In this document: piece after piece, positions 17,423 to 25,403 of the stretch
How positions within the stretch are numbered: the first letter of the stretch is position 1
Layout of the letters: every line of letters starts with the position of its first letter
From: Foetidibacter luteolus
Lineage (GTDB): Bacteria > Bacteroidota > Bacteroidia > Chitinophagales > Chitinophagaceae
Length of the DNA: 64,000 nt
Reading direction: 5' to 3'
Assembly (NCBI RefSeq): GCF_009650435.1
Contig: NZ_VVIP01000047.1
Location: 62,001 to 126,000 of the forward strand
Program-made: the position numbers and the translations under genes
Notes under the pieces: generated by a model
What the model was told of the DNA's origin: nothing
The model's database searches: none
Seen by the model: the letters and a program-made list of their open reading frames with translations, nothing else

Positions 17423-19123
17423 ATGAAAAAAATACTTTTACTGGTCATCATAATAACGCCGGTTTTGTTTACGGTGAGCTGCAGCAGGCTTAACGATAAG
17501 TTCGATACGCTGCTGTCAAACCCAAACCTGGCCACAACAGGCGCAGGCGATGCAGACCTGTACCTTAATAACCTGTTGCTGAGTTTTGAAAACTTTCACC
17601 GCGGCGTATCAGACCTTACAGACCCGCTGGTACGTCAGCAAACCATGTTTGGCCCAACTTATTTTAACGCATATTCAGCAGGCAGTTTTGATGGTGTTTG
17701 GACCAACGCCTACACTTCCATCTTCAAAACTGCGAATACGATGATACCCATTGCCGAGGCAAAAGGGCAGTACATACATTCAGGCATCGGCAAAGTGCTG
17801 AAGGCATTTACTTTGTTTACACTGGTTGACCTGTTTGGCGATGTGCCCTACAGCGAAGCCAACCTTGGTGTTGATAACACCAACCCGGCTGCCGATAATG
17901 ATGAAGATGTATATGCGGCAGCCATTAACCTGCTGGATTCGGCAATATCAACATTAGGTCAAACAGCGGCATCACGCCCAACCAATGATTTGTTTTATGC
18001 CGGTTCCGCTGCCAAATGGATTACACTCGCCAAAACGCTTAAGCTTCGTGCTTACGTGCAAACACGCCTTGTTGATGCCGGTGCAAAAGATAAGATAAAC
18101 GCCATTCTTGCTGAGGGTGATATTATTAAAACAGCATCACAGGATTTTTCCTTCTTCTACGGTACACGTACACAGGCGCCTGATAGCCGCGATGGCCGCT
18201 ATGTAGGCAACTATGGTACCGATAACGGTGCAGGCGCCTATATTGGCACTTATGCTATGTGGGTTTGCGCAAAGGAAAAGGGTTTTATGGATCCCCGGAC
18301 CCGTTATTATTTTTATCGCCAGTGCATCAGCCCCACGGATTATTCAGACTCCCGCCTTAACGACCAAACCAAGCTGCAATTTGCCCTTGCCTGTTATTTC
18401 AGGGCCTTCCCGCCCAATTACCCGGCCACATCGCCCTATTGCGTATTGCCCGGTGGCTGGTGGGGCAGAGACCATGGCAACAATGAAGGCATCGGCGCCG
18501 ATGGGCTTGTAAAAACAACCTGGGGCGTTTACCCCGCGGCAGGCGCTTTTGATGCAGACCAGAATACTTCAGTTGGCCAAAGTTCAGGACGCGAAACCGG
18601 GGCCAAAGGGGCTGGTATGGAACCCATCTGGCTTAGCTCTTTCTCTTTATTCCTGCAGGCAGAGGCTGCCTTAACACTGGGTACCACCGGCGATGCTGAA
18701 GCGCTGCTTGTGAGCGCCATTTCAGCTTCATTCGACAAGGTAGAAGCCTTCCCGGCAACCATTAACTATGGCCTGCCCACTTCCGACACTGCTTTTCTCA
18801 TTACTCCATACAAAAAGCAATCTTACATAGACTATGTGGTAAAGCAATACAGGGCGGCGGCAACTACAGATGCTAAGCTGAACATTATTGAGAAAGAATA
18901 TTACATAGCTGCGTGGGGCAACGGTTTGGAAACTTATAACAACTATCGCCGTACCGCCAAGCCGGATAATTTCCAGTTGGCCATCATACCAGACCCAGGT
19001 CTTTTCATACGCTCTTTCTTCTACCCTTCGGTATATGTAAACTTTAACCAGAAAGTGAAGCAGAAAGATGCTACCAATGTAAAAGTGTTCTGGGATATTA
19101 ACCCCGACAATTTATACCACTAA
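17423..19123 (+). CDS. SusD/RagB-like outer-membrane lipoprotein (SusD-like_2 type)
   Basis: Surface ligand-binding partner of the SusC upstream. The signal peptide ends in a lipobox, FTVSC, with the lipidated cysteine at residue 20, followed by SRLNDKFDTLLSNPN. The helical TPR-like body is recognisable from GVWTNAYTSIFKTANTMI, GIGKVLKAFTLFTLVDLFGDVPYSEA and WITLAKTLKLRAYVQTRL; these match the SusD-like_2 branch, which is often found with SusC proteins lacking linked CAZymes. At 566 residues the length is normal. Gene spacing (20 bases before, 13 after) implies one transcript. Confidence 0.92.
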   Translation: MKKILLLVIIITPVLFTVSCSRLNDKFDTLLSNPNLATTGAGDADLYLNNLLLSFENFHRGVSDLTDPLVRQQTMFGPTYFNAYSAGSFDGVWTNAYTSIFKTANTMIPIAEAKGQYIHSGIGKVLKAFTLFTLVDLFGDVPYSEANLGVDNTNPAADNDEDVYAAAINLLDSAISTLGQTAASRPTNDLFYAGSAAKWITLAKTLKLRAYVQTRLVDAGAKDKINAILAEGDIIKTASQDFSFFYGTRTQAPDSRDGRYVGNYGTDNGAGAYIGTYAMWVCAKEKGFMDPRTRYYFYRQCISPTDYSDSRLNDQTKLQFALACYFRAFPPNYPATSPYCVLPGGWWGRDHGNNEGIGADGLVKTTWGVYPAAGAFDADQNTSVGQSSGRETGAKGAGMEPIWLSSFSLFLQAEAALTLGTTGDAEALLVSAISASFDKVEAFPATINYGLPTSDTAFLITPYKKQSYIDYVVKQYRAAATTDAKLNIIEKEYYIAAWGNGLETYNNYRRTAKPDNFQLAIIPDPGLFIRSFFYPSVYVNFNQKVKQKDATNVKVFWDINPDNLYH

Positions 19124-19136
19124 AAAATTACCGGCA

Positions 19137-20000
19137 ATGAAAAAACTATTCAACATACTACTGGCGGGTGCGGCAATAATAATGCTTGCAGGCCTGCAGT
19201 CATGCAAAAAAGACAGCATCAATGCCCAGTACGAAGACCTGTTGGTTGGCTCTTACCTGGTGCTTGACGAAACCGTTAATACCAACCTTGATTTCAGTAA
19301 CCCTGATGCTACCGTTTCTATAAAAGTAAGCGAGTATGGCTCGGCGGTTGCCAGCGTAAATATTTATGTGGCAACAGGTTCTAACGTGCTGGATGCCTCG
19401 GCCTGGAAGCTGATTAAAAATGTACCTTATTCCGGCAGTACTACGCTGGAGGTAAAAACATCAGAACTGGCCGCAGCGCTGGCCCCTGCCGAAATAACAC
19501 CAGGTACCCAGTACTCGTTGCAAAATGAGGTGGTGACTGCTGATGGCCGTAAATTTTCTATGGCCAATACCCCCACATCCTTCTCCTCTTTCCCGGCCTA
19601 TAAAATGGCACTTACCTGGCCTGCAACTGCTGTTTGTGCTTTTTCCGCGGCAGCATCTGCCGGCACTTACGAAGTGGTTCAGGACGACTGGGCCGATTAC
19701 AGCCCCGGCGACATCATTGAGGTACTGGAAGGCCCTTCTGAGAACCAGGTTAATTTTCTCGGTTATCCTGCAACCGCCTGGGGTGGGGTAAACCAGAAGA
19801 ATACGGTTGTTGATGTAAACCCCGAAAGTGGCCAGGCCACTGTTGCCAAACAAGGCACCGGCGGTTACGGCAGCACTACAGCCGAAGTACAAGGCTCAGG
19901 TTTCGTGTTTTCCTGTACAGGCATCATTACTTTAAACCTTACTGTTTACTACGGTGGCGTGCCCTATGCCGGCAACAAGTTTATACTAAAGAAAAAATAG
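19137..20000 (+). CDS. SusE/F-position surface lipoprotein of unknown ligand
   Basis: 287-residue lipoprotein with lipobox LAGLQSCKKD (cysteine near residue 23). It follows susD by 13 bases and ends the operon before the hairpin terminator at 20059-20087. Composition (many Val, Thr, Ser, Gly; YSGSTTLEVKTSEL; VYYGGVPYAGNKFILKK) suggests beta-sandwich domains. I do not recognise a specific Pfam family. By position it resembles the auxiliary binding lipoproteins found third in SusCD operons, but no ligand can be inferred. Confidence 0.8.
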   Translation: MKKLFNILLAGAAIIMLAGLQSCKKDSINAQYEDLLVGSYLVLDETVNTNLDFSNPDATVSIKVSEYGSAVASVNIYVATGSNVLDASAWKLIKNVPYSGSTTLEVKTSELAAALAPAEITPGTQYSLQNEVVTADGRKFSMANTPTSFSSFPAYKMALTWPATAVCAFSAAASAGTYEVVQDDWADYSPGDIIEVLEGPSENQVNFLGYPATAWGGVNQKNTVVDVNPESGQATVAKQGTGGYGSTTAEVQGSGFVFSCTGIITLNLTVYYGGVPYAGNKFILKKK

Positions 20001-20058
20001 TTTTAAAATGATTGTTCTTCTCTTTCTCATGTGATCAAAATACAAAGTAGAAGACATG

Positions 20059-20087
20059 GCCCTCCATATCTATGCGAGGGCTTTTTT
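20059..20087 (+). terminator. Rho-independent terminator of the orphan susCD operon
   Basis: GCCCTC (20059-20064), an 11-nt loop, GAGGGC (20076-20081) and then six T residues. It is positioned about 60 bases after the lipoprotein stop. Confidence 0.85.
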
Positions 20088-20283
20088 ATTGCACGTTGTC
20101 AGAGGTTATTTGTCATTCCCATTCACCAGTCAATACTGGTTCCTTTATAAAATTAATATCAGTTGAAGCTTGTTGATGCCGTCTTACGTAATGAGATCTT
20201 ATTACACCGCCTTCGGCAGGCCCAGGGCTTGCAGCATTAAAGAAACAGCATTGATTCGCCAACACGACTATGATACCAGCAAC

Positions 20284-20352
20284 AGTATTTCATGGCATCT
20301 TCGTTGCGTCGCAATCCTTTCATCGTTCGGTTCATTGTGCGGCATTTACGCG
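20284..20352 (+). repeat. Dispersed repeat family B arm
   Basis: Contains TTTCATGGCATCTTCGTTGC, GTCGCAATCC and CGTTCGGTTCATTG. Very similar to the plus-strand arms at 46226 and 62232. Confidence 0.75.
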
Positions 20353-20422
20353 TAGAAAGTAACCCTCCCGAAATTTATACCTTACAGTTCATAGCTCACC
20401 ACTCACTACCCCCCACTCACAA

Positions 20423-21106
20423 CTATCTCTTCATCAGCTTAACACCTTCGGCAGTACCCAGTATGGCCATATCAGCCATATTATAAAACAGGGATGTTTC
20501 CACAATACCGCTAATGCTTTTCAGCGCCGGGTTAATAATGGCCAGCGGGTGCCAGAATTTAACGTACACATCCAGCAGCAGGTTGCCGCGCTCTGTTATA
20601 ACGGCGCCATCTTTTTTCGCGGCCATGCGCAATTGCACATCAGCATCCTCAAAAAATTTTTTAACCTGCATGGTTACAAAAGGTACCGCTTCCGGTAAAA
20701 CTTCCAGCACCAGCGGGAATGTAGTGCCCAATGTTTCGCTGTATTTGGATTCGTCGCCGATAATAATAAACCTTGTTGCCATGGAAGCGAGCAGTTTCTC
20801 CATGGTATGTATGCCGCCGCCGCTTTTTAAGGCATGTAAGTTTTTATCAAACTGGTCGCAACCGTCAAAATAGATATCCAGTTTGGTAATGCTGGATACA
20901 TCACCCGCCGTAAAACCGTTGTTGAGCAACAGTTGCTTTGTACTGTAAGATGATGTGTATAGATTAACTGTAAGGCCGCCGTCCGCCTGCATTTCCTTTA
21001 TTGCCGTTACCAGGTGGGCTATGCTGGAACCCGCACCCAGCCCCACTGACATGTTATCTTTGATAAACTCAAGCGCCTTCAGTGCGGCAGCTTTCTTTAA
21101 GTCCAT
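20423..21106 (-). CDS. rpiA: Ribose-5-phosphate isomerase A (divergent)
   Basis: Interconverts ribose-5-phosphate and ribulose-5-phosphate in the pentose phosphate pathway, which also supplies sedoheptulose-7-phosphate to the heptose cluster upstream. The catalytic residues of E. coli RpiA (D81, D84, K94, E103) fall at identical positions here, within FDGCDQFDKN, HALKSGGG and IHTMEKLLA. Other motifs are altered: GLGAGSS for the usual GLGTGST, DGCDQFD for DGADE(I/V)D, GGGIHTMEK for GGGALLREK. Length (227) is normal. It is a non-canonical but probably active RpiA. It reads on the minus strand toward the orphan susCD terminator. Confidence 0.88.
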   Translation of the reverse strand: MDLKKAAALKALEFIKDNMSVGLGAGSSIAHLVTAIKEMQADGGLTVNLYTSSYSTKQLLLNNGFTAGDVSSITKLDIYFDGCDQFDKNLHALKSGGGIHTMEKLLASMATRFIIIGDESKYSETLGTTFPLVLEVLPEAVPFVTMQVKKFFEDADVQLRMAAKKDGAVITERGNLLLDVYVKFWHPLAIINPALKSISGIVETSLFYNMADMAILGTAEGVKLMKR

Positions 21107-21214
21107 AGCTAGTGTTTTGCTGCAATATCGGGTGTTGGCGGCAGCAGGGGAAATTATTTTGGTTATCTTTTACTGTATCTAAAAGTGTGATGTAAGACAA
21201 TTGTTGTGCAATTA

Positions 21215-21365
21215 GCCTGCCTGCAAAGAAAGCAATCTGTTACACCTGTGGGTGAGGGATTGAAACGGTTACCCCGCTGAAGGTTATGTGCGAGGGGTTT
21301 CTGTGGCGGAGTAATAGTGGAAAGCCCGACCCCTTGCGATAGCTTGGGGGCACCCCCTGAAATAT
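21215..21365 (-). repeat. Dispersed repeat family A, copy 4
   Basis: Minus strand reads GGGGGTGCCCCCAAGCTATC, then GACCCC-type module, CGGGCTTTCC, ACTCCGCCACAG, CGGGGTAACCGTTTC and CCCTCACCC. It has the AAGCTATCGC variant module, and the conserved tail with TTTGCAGGCAGGC reaches about 21215. Confidence 0.85.
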
Positions 21366-21453
21366 TTTTTTCAGGATACAATTTGGTTAAAACCCGTTTG
21401 TATTTTATTGCTGTAAACTTAAATGCAGGCGCAGCTTTAACCGAAGGCTGAAG

Positions 21454-21461
21454 TATATTTG
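21454..21461 (+). promoter_or_regulatory. -7 promoter element of the VOC gene
   Basis: TATATTTG is an exact match to the Bacteroidota consensus TAnnTTTG, 29 bases before the ATG at 21491. No clear TTG is seen at the expected -33 distance. Confidence 0.5.
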
Positions 21462-21490
21462 GAAACTTTAGAAAACCATACACAACCATT

Positions 21491-21886
21491 ATGTCAACCG
21501 TTATATCTATCATGCTTGCTGTTTCCAATGCGGATGAAGCTGTGGCTTGGTACAAGCAGGCGCTGGGGGCTACGGAGCTGTGGAACGTGGGCGGCGTGGC
21601 CGGCCTTGAAATTGCCGGCGCGGCTTTCTTTGTTGGAGAGCCGGAAAACAATGGCTGGGAGAGCCCGCAAAAGCTGGGCATTACTTCTGCAAGGGTGGAA
21701 GTATTCTGTGAAGATCCTGATAGTTTTGTTAAACAGGCCGTGGCGGCAGGCGCCAAAGGCGATCATGATAAAGTGAGGGATCACGAAGTCCCCTGGGGTG
21801 TGCACCGGCAGGGCGGGTTTATTGATCCTTTCGGGCATATATGGCTGGTAGGCGATGCATCCCCATTGCGGCGGTATAATGGTTAA
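21491..21886 (+). CDS. VOC-superfamily (glyoxalase/bleomycin-resistance-like) protein
   Basis: 131-residue cytoplasmic protein with the paired beta-alpha-beta-beta-beta fold of the vicinal-oxygen-chelate superfamily. SVSNADEAVAWYKQALGA-type opening (MLAVSNADEAVAWYKQALGA), the central AFFVGEPENNGW, and the closing GGFIDPFGHIWLVGD are typical; the last resembles PhnB/YciY-like members (DPFGHxW). Catalytic or binding activity cannot be assigned. Its stop overlaps the stop of the convergent hypothetical gene by four bases. The start at 21491 is supported by the -7 element upstream. Confidence 0.85.
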   Translation: MSTVISIMLAVSNADEAVAWYKQALGATELWNVGGVAGLEIAGAAFFVGEPENNGWESPQKLGITSARVEVFCEDPDSFVKQAVAAGAKGDHDKVRDHEVPWGVHRQGGFIDPFGHIWLVGDASPLRRYNG

Positions 21887-22860
21887 AAGCCCTGGCCTTT
21901 GGGTTTCTTCTTTGCCCTGTTCTTTTCTGACTGTTGCTGCAGTTTCTGCTCATTATTGTTGCCTGCGTCATCCTTTAAAGGCTCGGGCATAGGGGCCTGG
22001 CCATCTTCCAACTGCTGGTCGAATATTTTGTTTACATGTACCCATTTGCCATTGGTCCATTTAAAGCCCTCGTAATCGCCATCGGGTATTAACGTGAATT
22101 TTTTGCTTTGGTCGTTGGCTTCGCTTACCAGGTGGTCAAAGATGATCATGTTCATTTCCGCATCATATACCATGCGGGCCCGGCCATCTTTTTTATACTC
22201 CAGGCAAAAGCGGTAAGCGGGCTGTGGCGCTTTAAGGCTGTCATCTTTGTAATCAAAAAAGCGGCCGCCGAACTGCGGATTGCCGGCTTCATCAAAATGC
22301 AATACTTCCAGCCATTTTTTTGTACTGCTGATGTTGTTGTCATCGTAACCGAACAGTGTGTAATATTTTTGATTGTTGTAAGTGTTTTCCAGTATCTCCC
22401 CGTAGTAAATGGCGCCGATCCAGTTACGGCCGGTCCTTATGGAGTCCGTAGGGGTGGCGGTAAAGTCCGATCCATCCAGCAGAGGTATCAGCTTCAGGCT
22501 GCCATCCTGCGTGTTCATCTGTATGGCGCCGCGCTGGCGGAAATAATCTTCATCTTTCTGGTACTGCCAGGTAAATATGCGAAAGCTGCTATCCGGCGCA
22601 TAAAGTTGGGAAACCGTAATAACTGAATCAAAATTGTACCAGAAAGAGTTAGGGATGCGTAGTGCCCTAACCAGGGTGCGGGTAAACAAGCTGTCTGCTT
22701 CAAAACGTTTTGAAGGGTTATCGTCCCGTATCATTTTTTTGCATAAAACAGCCAAACTGTCTTCTGTTTGCTTCAGCAACTGCATATCGCTGCCTGCTAT
22801 TTTTTGCGCACCGGCCTGCAACACACTGGAGAGGCACAACACAATCAACATTTTTTTCAT
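21883..22860 (-). CDS. Conserved hypothetical exported protein
   Basis: About 325 residues from the ATG at 22860, giving a signal peptide MKKMLIVLCLSSVLQAGAQ; an ATG at 22878 would add six residues. The body is mixed alpha/beta with an aromatic YYTLFGYDDNN motif and a basic/Gln-rich tail (KLQQQSEKNRAKKKPKGQGF). I do not recognise the family, though similar secreted proteins occur in Bacteroidota. It lies downstream of gmhB on the same strand (70-base gap) and may belong to that transcript. Confidence 0.75.
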   Translation of the reverse strand: MKKMLIVLCLSSVLQAGAQKIAGSDMQLLKQTEDSLAVLCKKMIRDDNPSKRFEADSLFTRTLVRALRIPNSFWYNFDSVITVSQLYAPDSSFRIFTWQYQKDEDYFRQRGAIQMNTQDGSLKLIPLLDGSDFTATPTDSIRTGRNWIGAIYYGEILENTYNNQKYYTLFGYDDNNISSTKKWLEVLHFDEAGNPQFGGRFFDYKDDSLKAPQPAYRFCLEYKKDGRARMVYDAEMNMIIFDHLVSEANDQSKKFTLIPDGDYEGFKWTNGKWVHVNKIFDQQLEDGQAPMPEPLKDDAGNNNEQKLQQQSEKNRAKKKPKGQGF

Positions 22861-22930
22861 ATCCGGCATATCATTCAAATGTACAACGAACAGGTGGCGC
22901 TGCGCATTATAGCCACGCTGTTATAGTTTT

Positions 22931-23494
22931 TTAAGATTTTGTTGCAGGTAATGCCTGTGCAAATTCGTACAAACTGTTAAACCTTGCATCGGTAAACTCA
23001 TTGGGAAAAGGTATTTCAGGATTGGTAGTGGCCAGGAATACTGTGTGCATGCCTGCATTACGGCCAAACTGCATATCGGTAACACGGTTGCCCACCATAA
23101 TGCTTTTGCTGAAGTCTATTTGGGGAAAATCAGTTTTTGCCTGCCAGGCCATGCCCGGCTGCGGTTTGCGGTTGGGGCTGTTGTCATCAAGGTCTGATGC
23201 AAAATATATTTTATCAATGCGGCCGCCGGCTTTGTTTATTTCATCCAGCATGTATGCATGAATATTATCGAGGTCTTCTACCGTCATAAGGCCTTTGCCT
23301 ATGCCTTTTTGATTGGTGGCAACTACAATAACGCCAAATGTTTCATTAAGTTTTTTAACTGCGGCCAGTACGCCTTCCAGGAAAAAGAACTCCTGTACGT
23401 TGAAAATATAGCTGTCTTCCTTATCCACATCAATAACGCCGTCGCGGTCGAGAAATAAAGTCCAGTTTTTGTCAATTAAAGTAAAATCTAACAT
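22931..23494 (-). CDS. gmhB: HAD-family heptose bisphosphate phosphatase-like protein (GmhB-like)
   Basis: Predicted to remove one phosphate from D-glycero-D-manno-heptose 1,7-bisphosphate, step three of the GDP-heptose route. HAD motifs: I LFLDRDGVIDV (nucleophile Asp and acid/base Asp), II VVATNQKGIGKG, III/IV NRKPQPGM and MVGNRVTDMQFGRNAG. The cysteine-rich zinc loop of E. coli GmhB is absent (YFASDLDDNSPNRKP instead), so this is a zinc-less branch. It lies 18 bases after hddC and in the same cluster as gmhA and hddA, which supports the role. Substrate specificity is inferred from context. Confidence 0.85.
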   Translation of the reverse strand: MLDFTLIDKNWTLFLDRDGVIDVDKEDSYIFNVQEFFFLEGVLAAVKKLNETFGVIVVATNQKGIGKGLMTVEDLDNIHAYMLDEINKAGGRIDKIYFASDLDDNSPNRKPQPGMAWQAKTDFPQIDFSKSIMVGNRVTDMQFGRNAGMHTVFLATTNPEIPFPNEFTDARFNSLYEFAQALPATKS

Positions 23495-23512
23495 AGCTGC
23501 AATGATATGAAA

Positions 23513-24241
23513 TTATGTGAAGAGGTATTTCAATTCTTCCTGTGCCCGGTTGTAATCTTCCGGTATGCCAATATCTATAAAATATTCATCCTGCACCTGC
23601 CCGTACATGGCTGTGGTATTGTAGTATGCTTCAAGGTAATTTTTCTCGAAAGAAAATTTTTCCGGCAGCGGCTTGCTTAAAAAGGCGGCAACATTTAAAG
23701 CGTACAGGCCACCATTAATAAGTGCTGATGCATAGTATTGTTTTTCTTTAAAAGACAGTATGGATGCGTCCTTGTTTATTTCCACCACGCCATAGCGGTC
23801 AACATCTTTCATGGGCTTTAACGCTACAGTGCATTCCGCTTTGTTTGATACATGAAACATAGAAAGAGCGGGCAGGTTTACATTAAACAATGTATCGCCA
23901 TTTACCACTATAACGTTACTCCCTGTTGCCTTGCCGCAGGCAAGCTTAATGGCGCCGCCCGTGCCCAGCGGATTATTTTCGACTATAGCTTGGTAATTTT
24001 TTTGCGGCAACTGGTGATGCAAAAATTCTTCCACCATTTCATGCATATAACCCAGCGAAAATATAAAGCGGTGAATACCCTGTTGCTGAAGATAAAACAT
24101 TATGTAAGCAAGAAATGGCTGGCCATTTACGGGGGCCATGCATTTTGGCAAACCCGGTATGGCTGCCTGCAGCCTTGTGCCCAGCCCGCCGGCAAGTATA
24201 ATGGCTTCGGTTACAGTGGTATCGTTGATATAATTTTTCAA
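23513..24241 (-). CDS. hddC: Heptose-1-phosphate guanylyltransferase-like nucleotidyltransferase
   Basis: Nucleotidyltransferase of the NTP_transferase family, predicted to form GDP-D-glycero-alpha-D-manno-heptose from the 1-phosphate and GTP. Signature AIILAGGLGTRL near residues 14-25, substrate lysine in GLPKCMAPVNGQPF, NPLGTGGAIKLA, the metal motif VVNGDTLFNVN, and the C-terminal EYFIDIGIPEDYNRAQEEL. At 242 residues it has only the catalytic domain, as in HddC. The assignment rests on company: GmhB 18 bases downstream, GmhA and HddA upstream. A two-and-a-half-unit tandem repeat occupies its 5' leader. Alternative: another sugar-1-phosphate nucleotidyltransferase. Confidence 0.85.
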   Translation of the reverse strand: MKNYINDTTVTEAIILAGGLGTRLQAAIPGLPKCMAPVNGQPFLAYIMFYLQQQGIHRFIFSLGYMHEMVEEFLHHQLPQKNYQAIVENNPLGTGGAIKLACGKATGSNVIVVNGDTLFNVNLPALSMFHVSNKAECTVALKPMKDVDRYGVVEINKDASILSFKEKQYYASALINGGLYALNVAAFLSKPLPEKFSFEKNYLEAYYNTTAMYGQVQDEYFIDIGIPEDYNRAQEELKYLFT

Positions 24242-24395
24242 TTTGTGTTTTTAAGCTTATCGCCGGTGCGGGGGGACACGCACCAGGCAAGCGGAATGAT
24301 TTTTCAATTTATGTTTTTTGAGTTTATCGCCAGTGCGTGGAGACACGCACCGGGGTGCCGGTATCGTTTTTCTTAACCTTATGTTTTTTATGTAC
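24233..24395. repeat. Tandem 66-bp repeat with hairpins in the hddC leader
   Basis: Unit 1 (24233-24299), unit 2 (24300-24366) and a partial third unit (24367-24395) share TTTTTCAATTTRTGTTTTT. Unit 2 has a perfect 7-bp hairpin with GAGA loop (GTGCGTG 24333-24339, CACGCAC 24344-24350); unit 1 has the weaker GGTGCG/CGCACC (24265-24270, 24279-24284). The first unit overlaps the first codons of hddC. Confidence 0.75.
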
Positions 24396-24413
24396 TGAAC
24401 TTTGTTGCTACTA

Positions 24414-24500
24414 TCATCGTCTATTGAGCAATCTTGCGTGACGAAGCAGCAGATTGGGACACTTGTACTCATTGTTCTTTACGCAGCAATGCGTAAGAGA
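24414..24500 (+). repeat. Family B variant arm (B' subtype)
   Basis: Reads ATTGAGCAATCTTGCGTGAC, GAAGCAGCAGATTGGGACAC and TTGTAC. The same subtype occurs on the other strand at 28236-28335. Confidence 0.65.
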
Positions 24501-24525
24501 TACGAACCGGGGGAGACTGTATTAA

Positions 24526-25146
24526 TTAAGATGAACCTTGCTTAACTCGAGTTCTGAAATACCCCCGCATATAAAATTTCTTTTGCTGCTTTCGGCTATT
24601 AACGCTGACAGTTATCTCTGTAAATTCAATATCAGCGTATCCCATAATGATATCCCCATTCCTGTAGTTCTTTTTATTAAGTATAAGTTTCTGTTCATTA
24701 ATCTCAATGATTTGCTCCTGTTCTATTTTACGCTGTGGTAATATAATCTCCGGTTTAAAATAAAAGCTGTCTCCTTGTATGAAAAGATAAAATCTGCTGG
24801 CATACGCGGGTAAGCCATCTGAAAAACATAATGTAACCAGATCTTGCTTTTTTTCGGCAAAGCCATATCTAATATTATATCCCCCCTGTACGTTTGTGCT
24901 GCAGTTGGCGGTATAAAACAAATGAGCGGTATCCTCAGCCGTTAAAGCGTGGTCATCTGCGCTTTCGAGCCTGCCCGTAGCTTCATCTTTTAAGATATTC
25001 CAAGAATAATCCCATTTTTTAGCAAAAGAAAAAGTGTCAGTCATTTGTTCGTTAACCTCAAATTTCGAATAGCTGACCTGGGCTGTCAAACTTTGTCCGT
25101 TAATTAATAACGCAAGTAGTAAAATTATTTTTAATTGAAGGTTCAT
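24526..25146 (-). CDS. Hypothetical exported protein inside the heptose cluster
   Basis: 206 residues with a signal peptide (MNLQLKIILLLALLINGQSL, cleavage after TAQ). No domain is recognised. The body carries a single cysteine pair region (YTANCSTNVQGGYN, LVTLCFSDG) and Tyr/Phe-rich strands (SRFYLFIQGDSFYFKPEIIL), suggesting a beta-rich secreted protein. It is flanked by repeats on both sides and is AT-richer to the eye than gmhA and hddC, so it may be an insertion into the heptose operon rather than a pathway member. Confidence 0.7.
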   Translation of the reverse strand: MNLQLKIILLLALLINGQSLTAQVSYSKFEVNEQMTDTFSFAKKWDYSWNILKDEATGRLESADDHALTAEDTAHLFYTANCSTNVQGGYNIRYGFAEKKQDLVTLCFSDGLPAYASRFYLFIQGDSFYFKPEIILPQRKIEQEQIIEINEQKLILNKKNYRNGDIIMGYADIEFTEITVSVNSRKQQKKFYMRGYFRTRVKQGSS

Positions 25147-25192
25147 TTTTAATTTGGAATGTTATTAGTTATTGCTCTGGCCATGAAAGGTT

Positions 25193-25282
25193 TGGCTAAA
25201 GCCAGGTCTTTTTCTTTTAGTTAACCCAGGCCTTAAGGCCTGGGTTAATTAGCGCCGCATGGCGCAAGGCTTTAGCTAAAGC
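25193..25282. repeat. Cluster of four palindromes (REP-like element)
   Basis: Four consecutive hairpins: TGGCT-AA-AGCCA (25193-25204); a perfect 28-nt palindrome at 25221-25248 with half-site TTAACCCAGGCCTT; GCGCC-GCAT-GGCGC (25252-25265); and GCTTTAGCTAAAGC (25269-25282). The flanking GGCTAAAGCC-like words recur at both ends. Confidence 0.8.
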
Positions 25283-25313
25283 TATCATACGCTTAAATGT
25301 CGCCATGAAAAAC

Positions 25314-25384
25314 GGAACGTACACGCTGTGCGACGCAACCAGCGATGCCATGAAATACTCCGGCCGGGTCCATAAAAAAAATTA
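25314..25384 (-). repeat. Dispersed repeat family B arm
   Basis: Plus strand GTGCGACGCAACCAGCGATG, CCATGAAATACTCC and CGGCCGGGTCCATAAAAAAA. On the minus strand it starts TTTTTTTATGGACCCGG, directly after the gmhA stop. Confidence 0.75.
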
Positions 25385-25403
25385 AACAAAGCGCAAGCTT
25401 TGC

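Larger units (their letters stand above)
20001..20422. other. Intergenic region between convergent operons
   Basis: Holds the operon terminator (20059-20087), a plus-oriented family B arm (20284-20352) and a short TCACCACTCACTACC-rich stretch near 20395-20419 just before the rpiA stop. No gene is supported. Confidence 0.65.
21107..21490. other. Divergent intergenic region between rpiA and the VOC gene
   Basis: 384 bases containing the family A copy 4 (21215-21365, minus) and the VOC-gene -7 element (21454-21461). No gene is seen. Confidence 0.65.

Noticed and set aside
24233..24395. CRISPR-like tandem units with palindromes
   Set aside because: Units are contiguous, without spacers; better described as tandem repeats.
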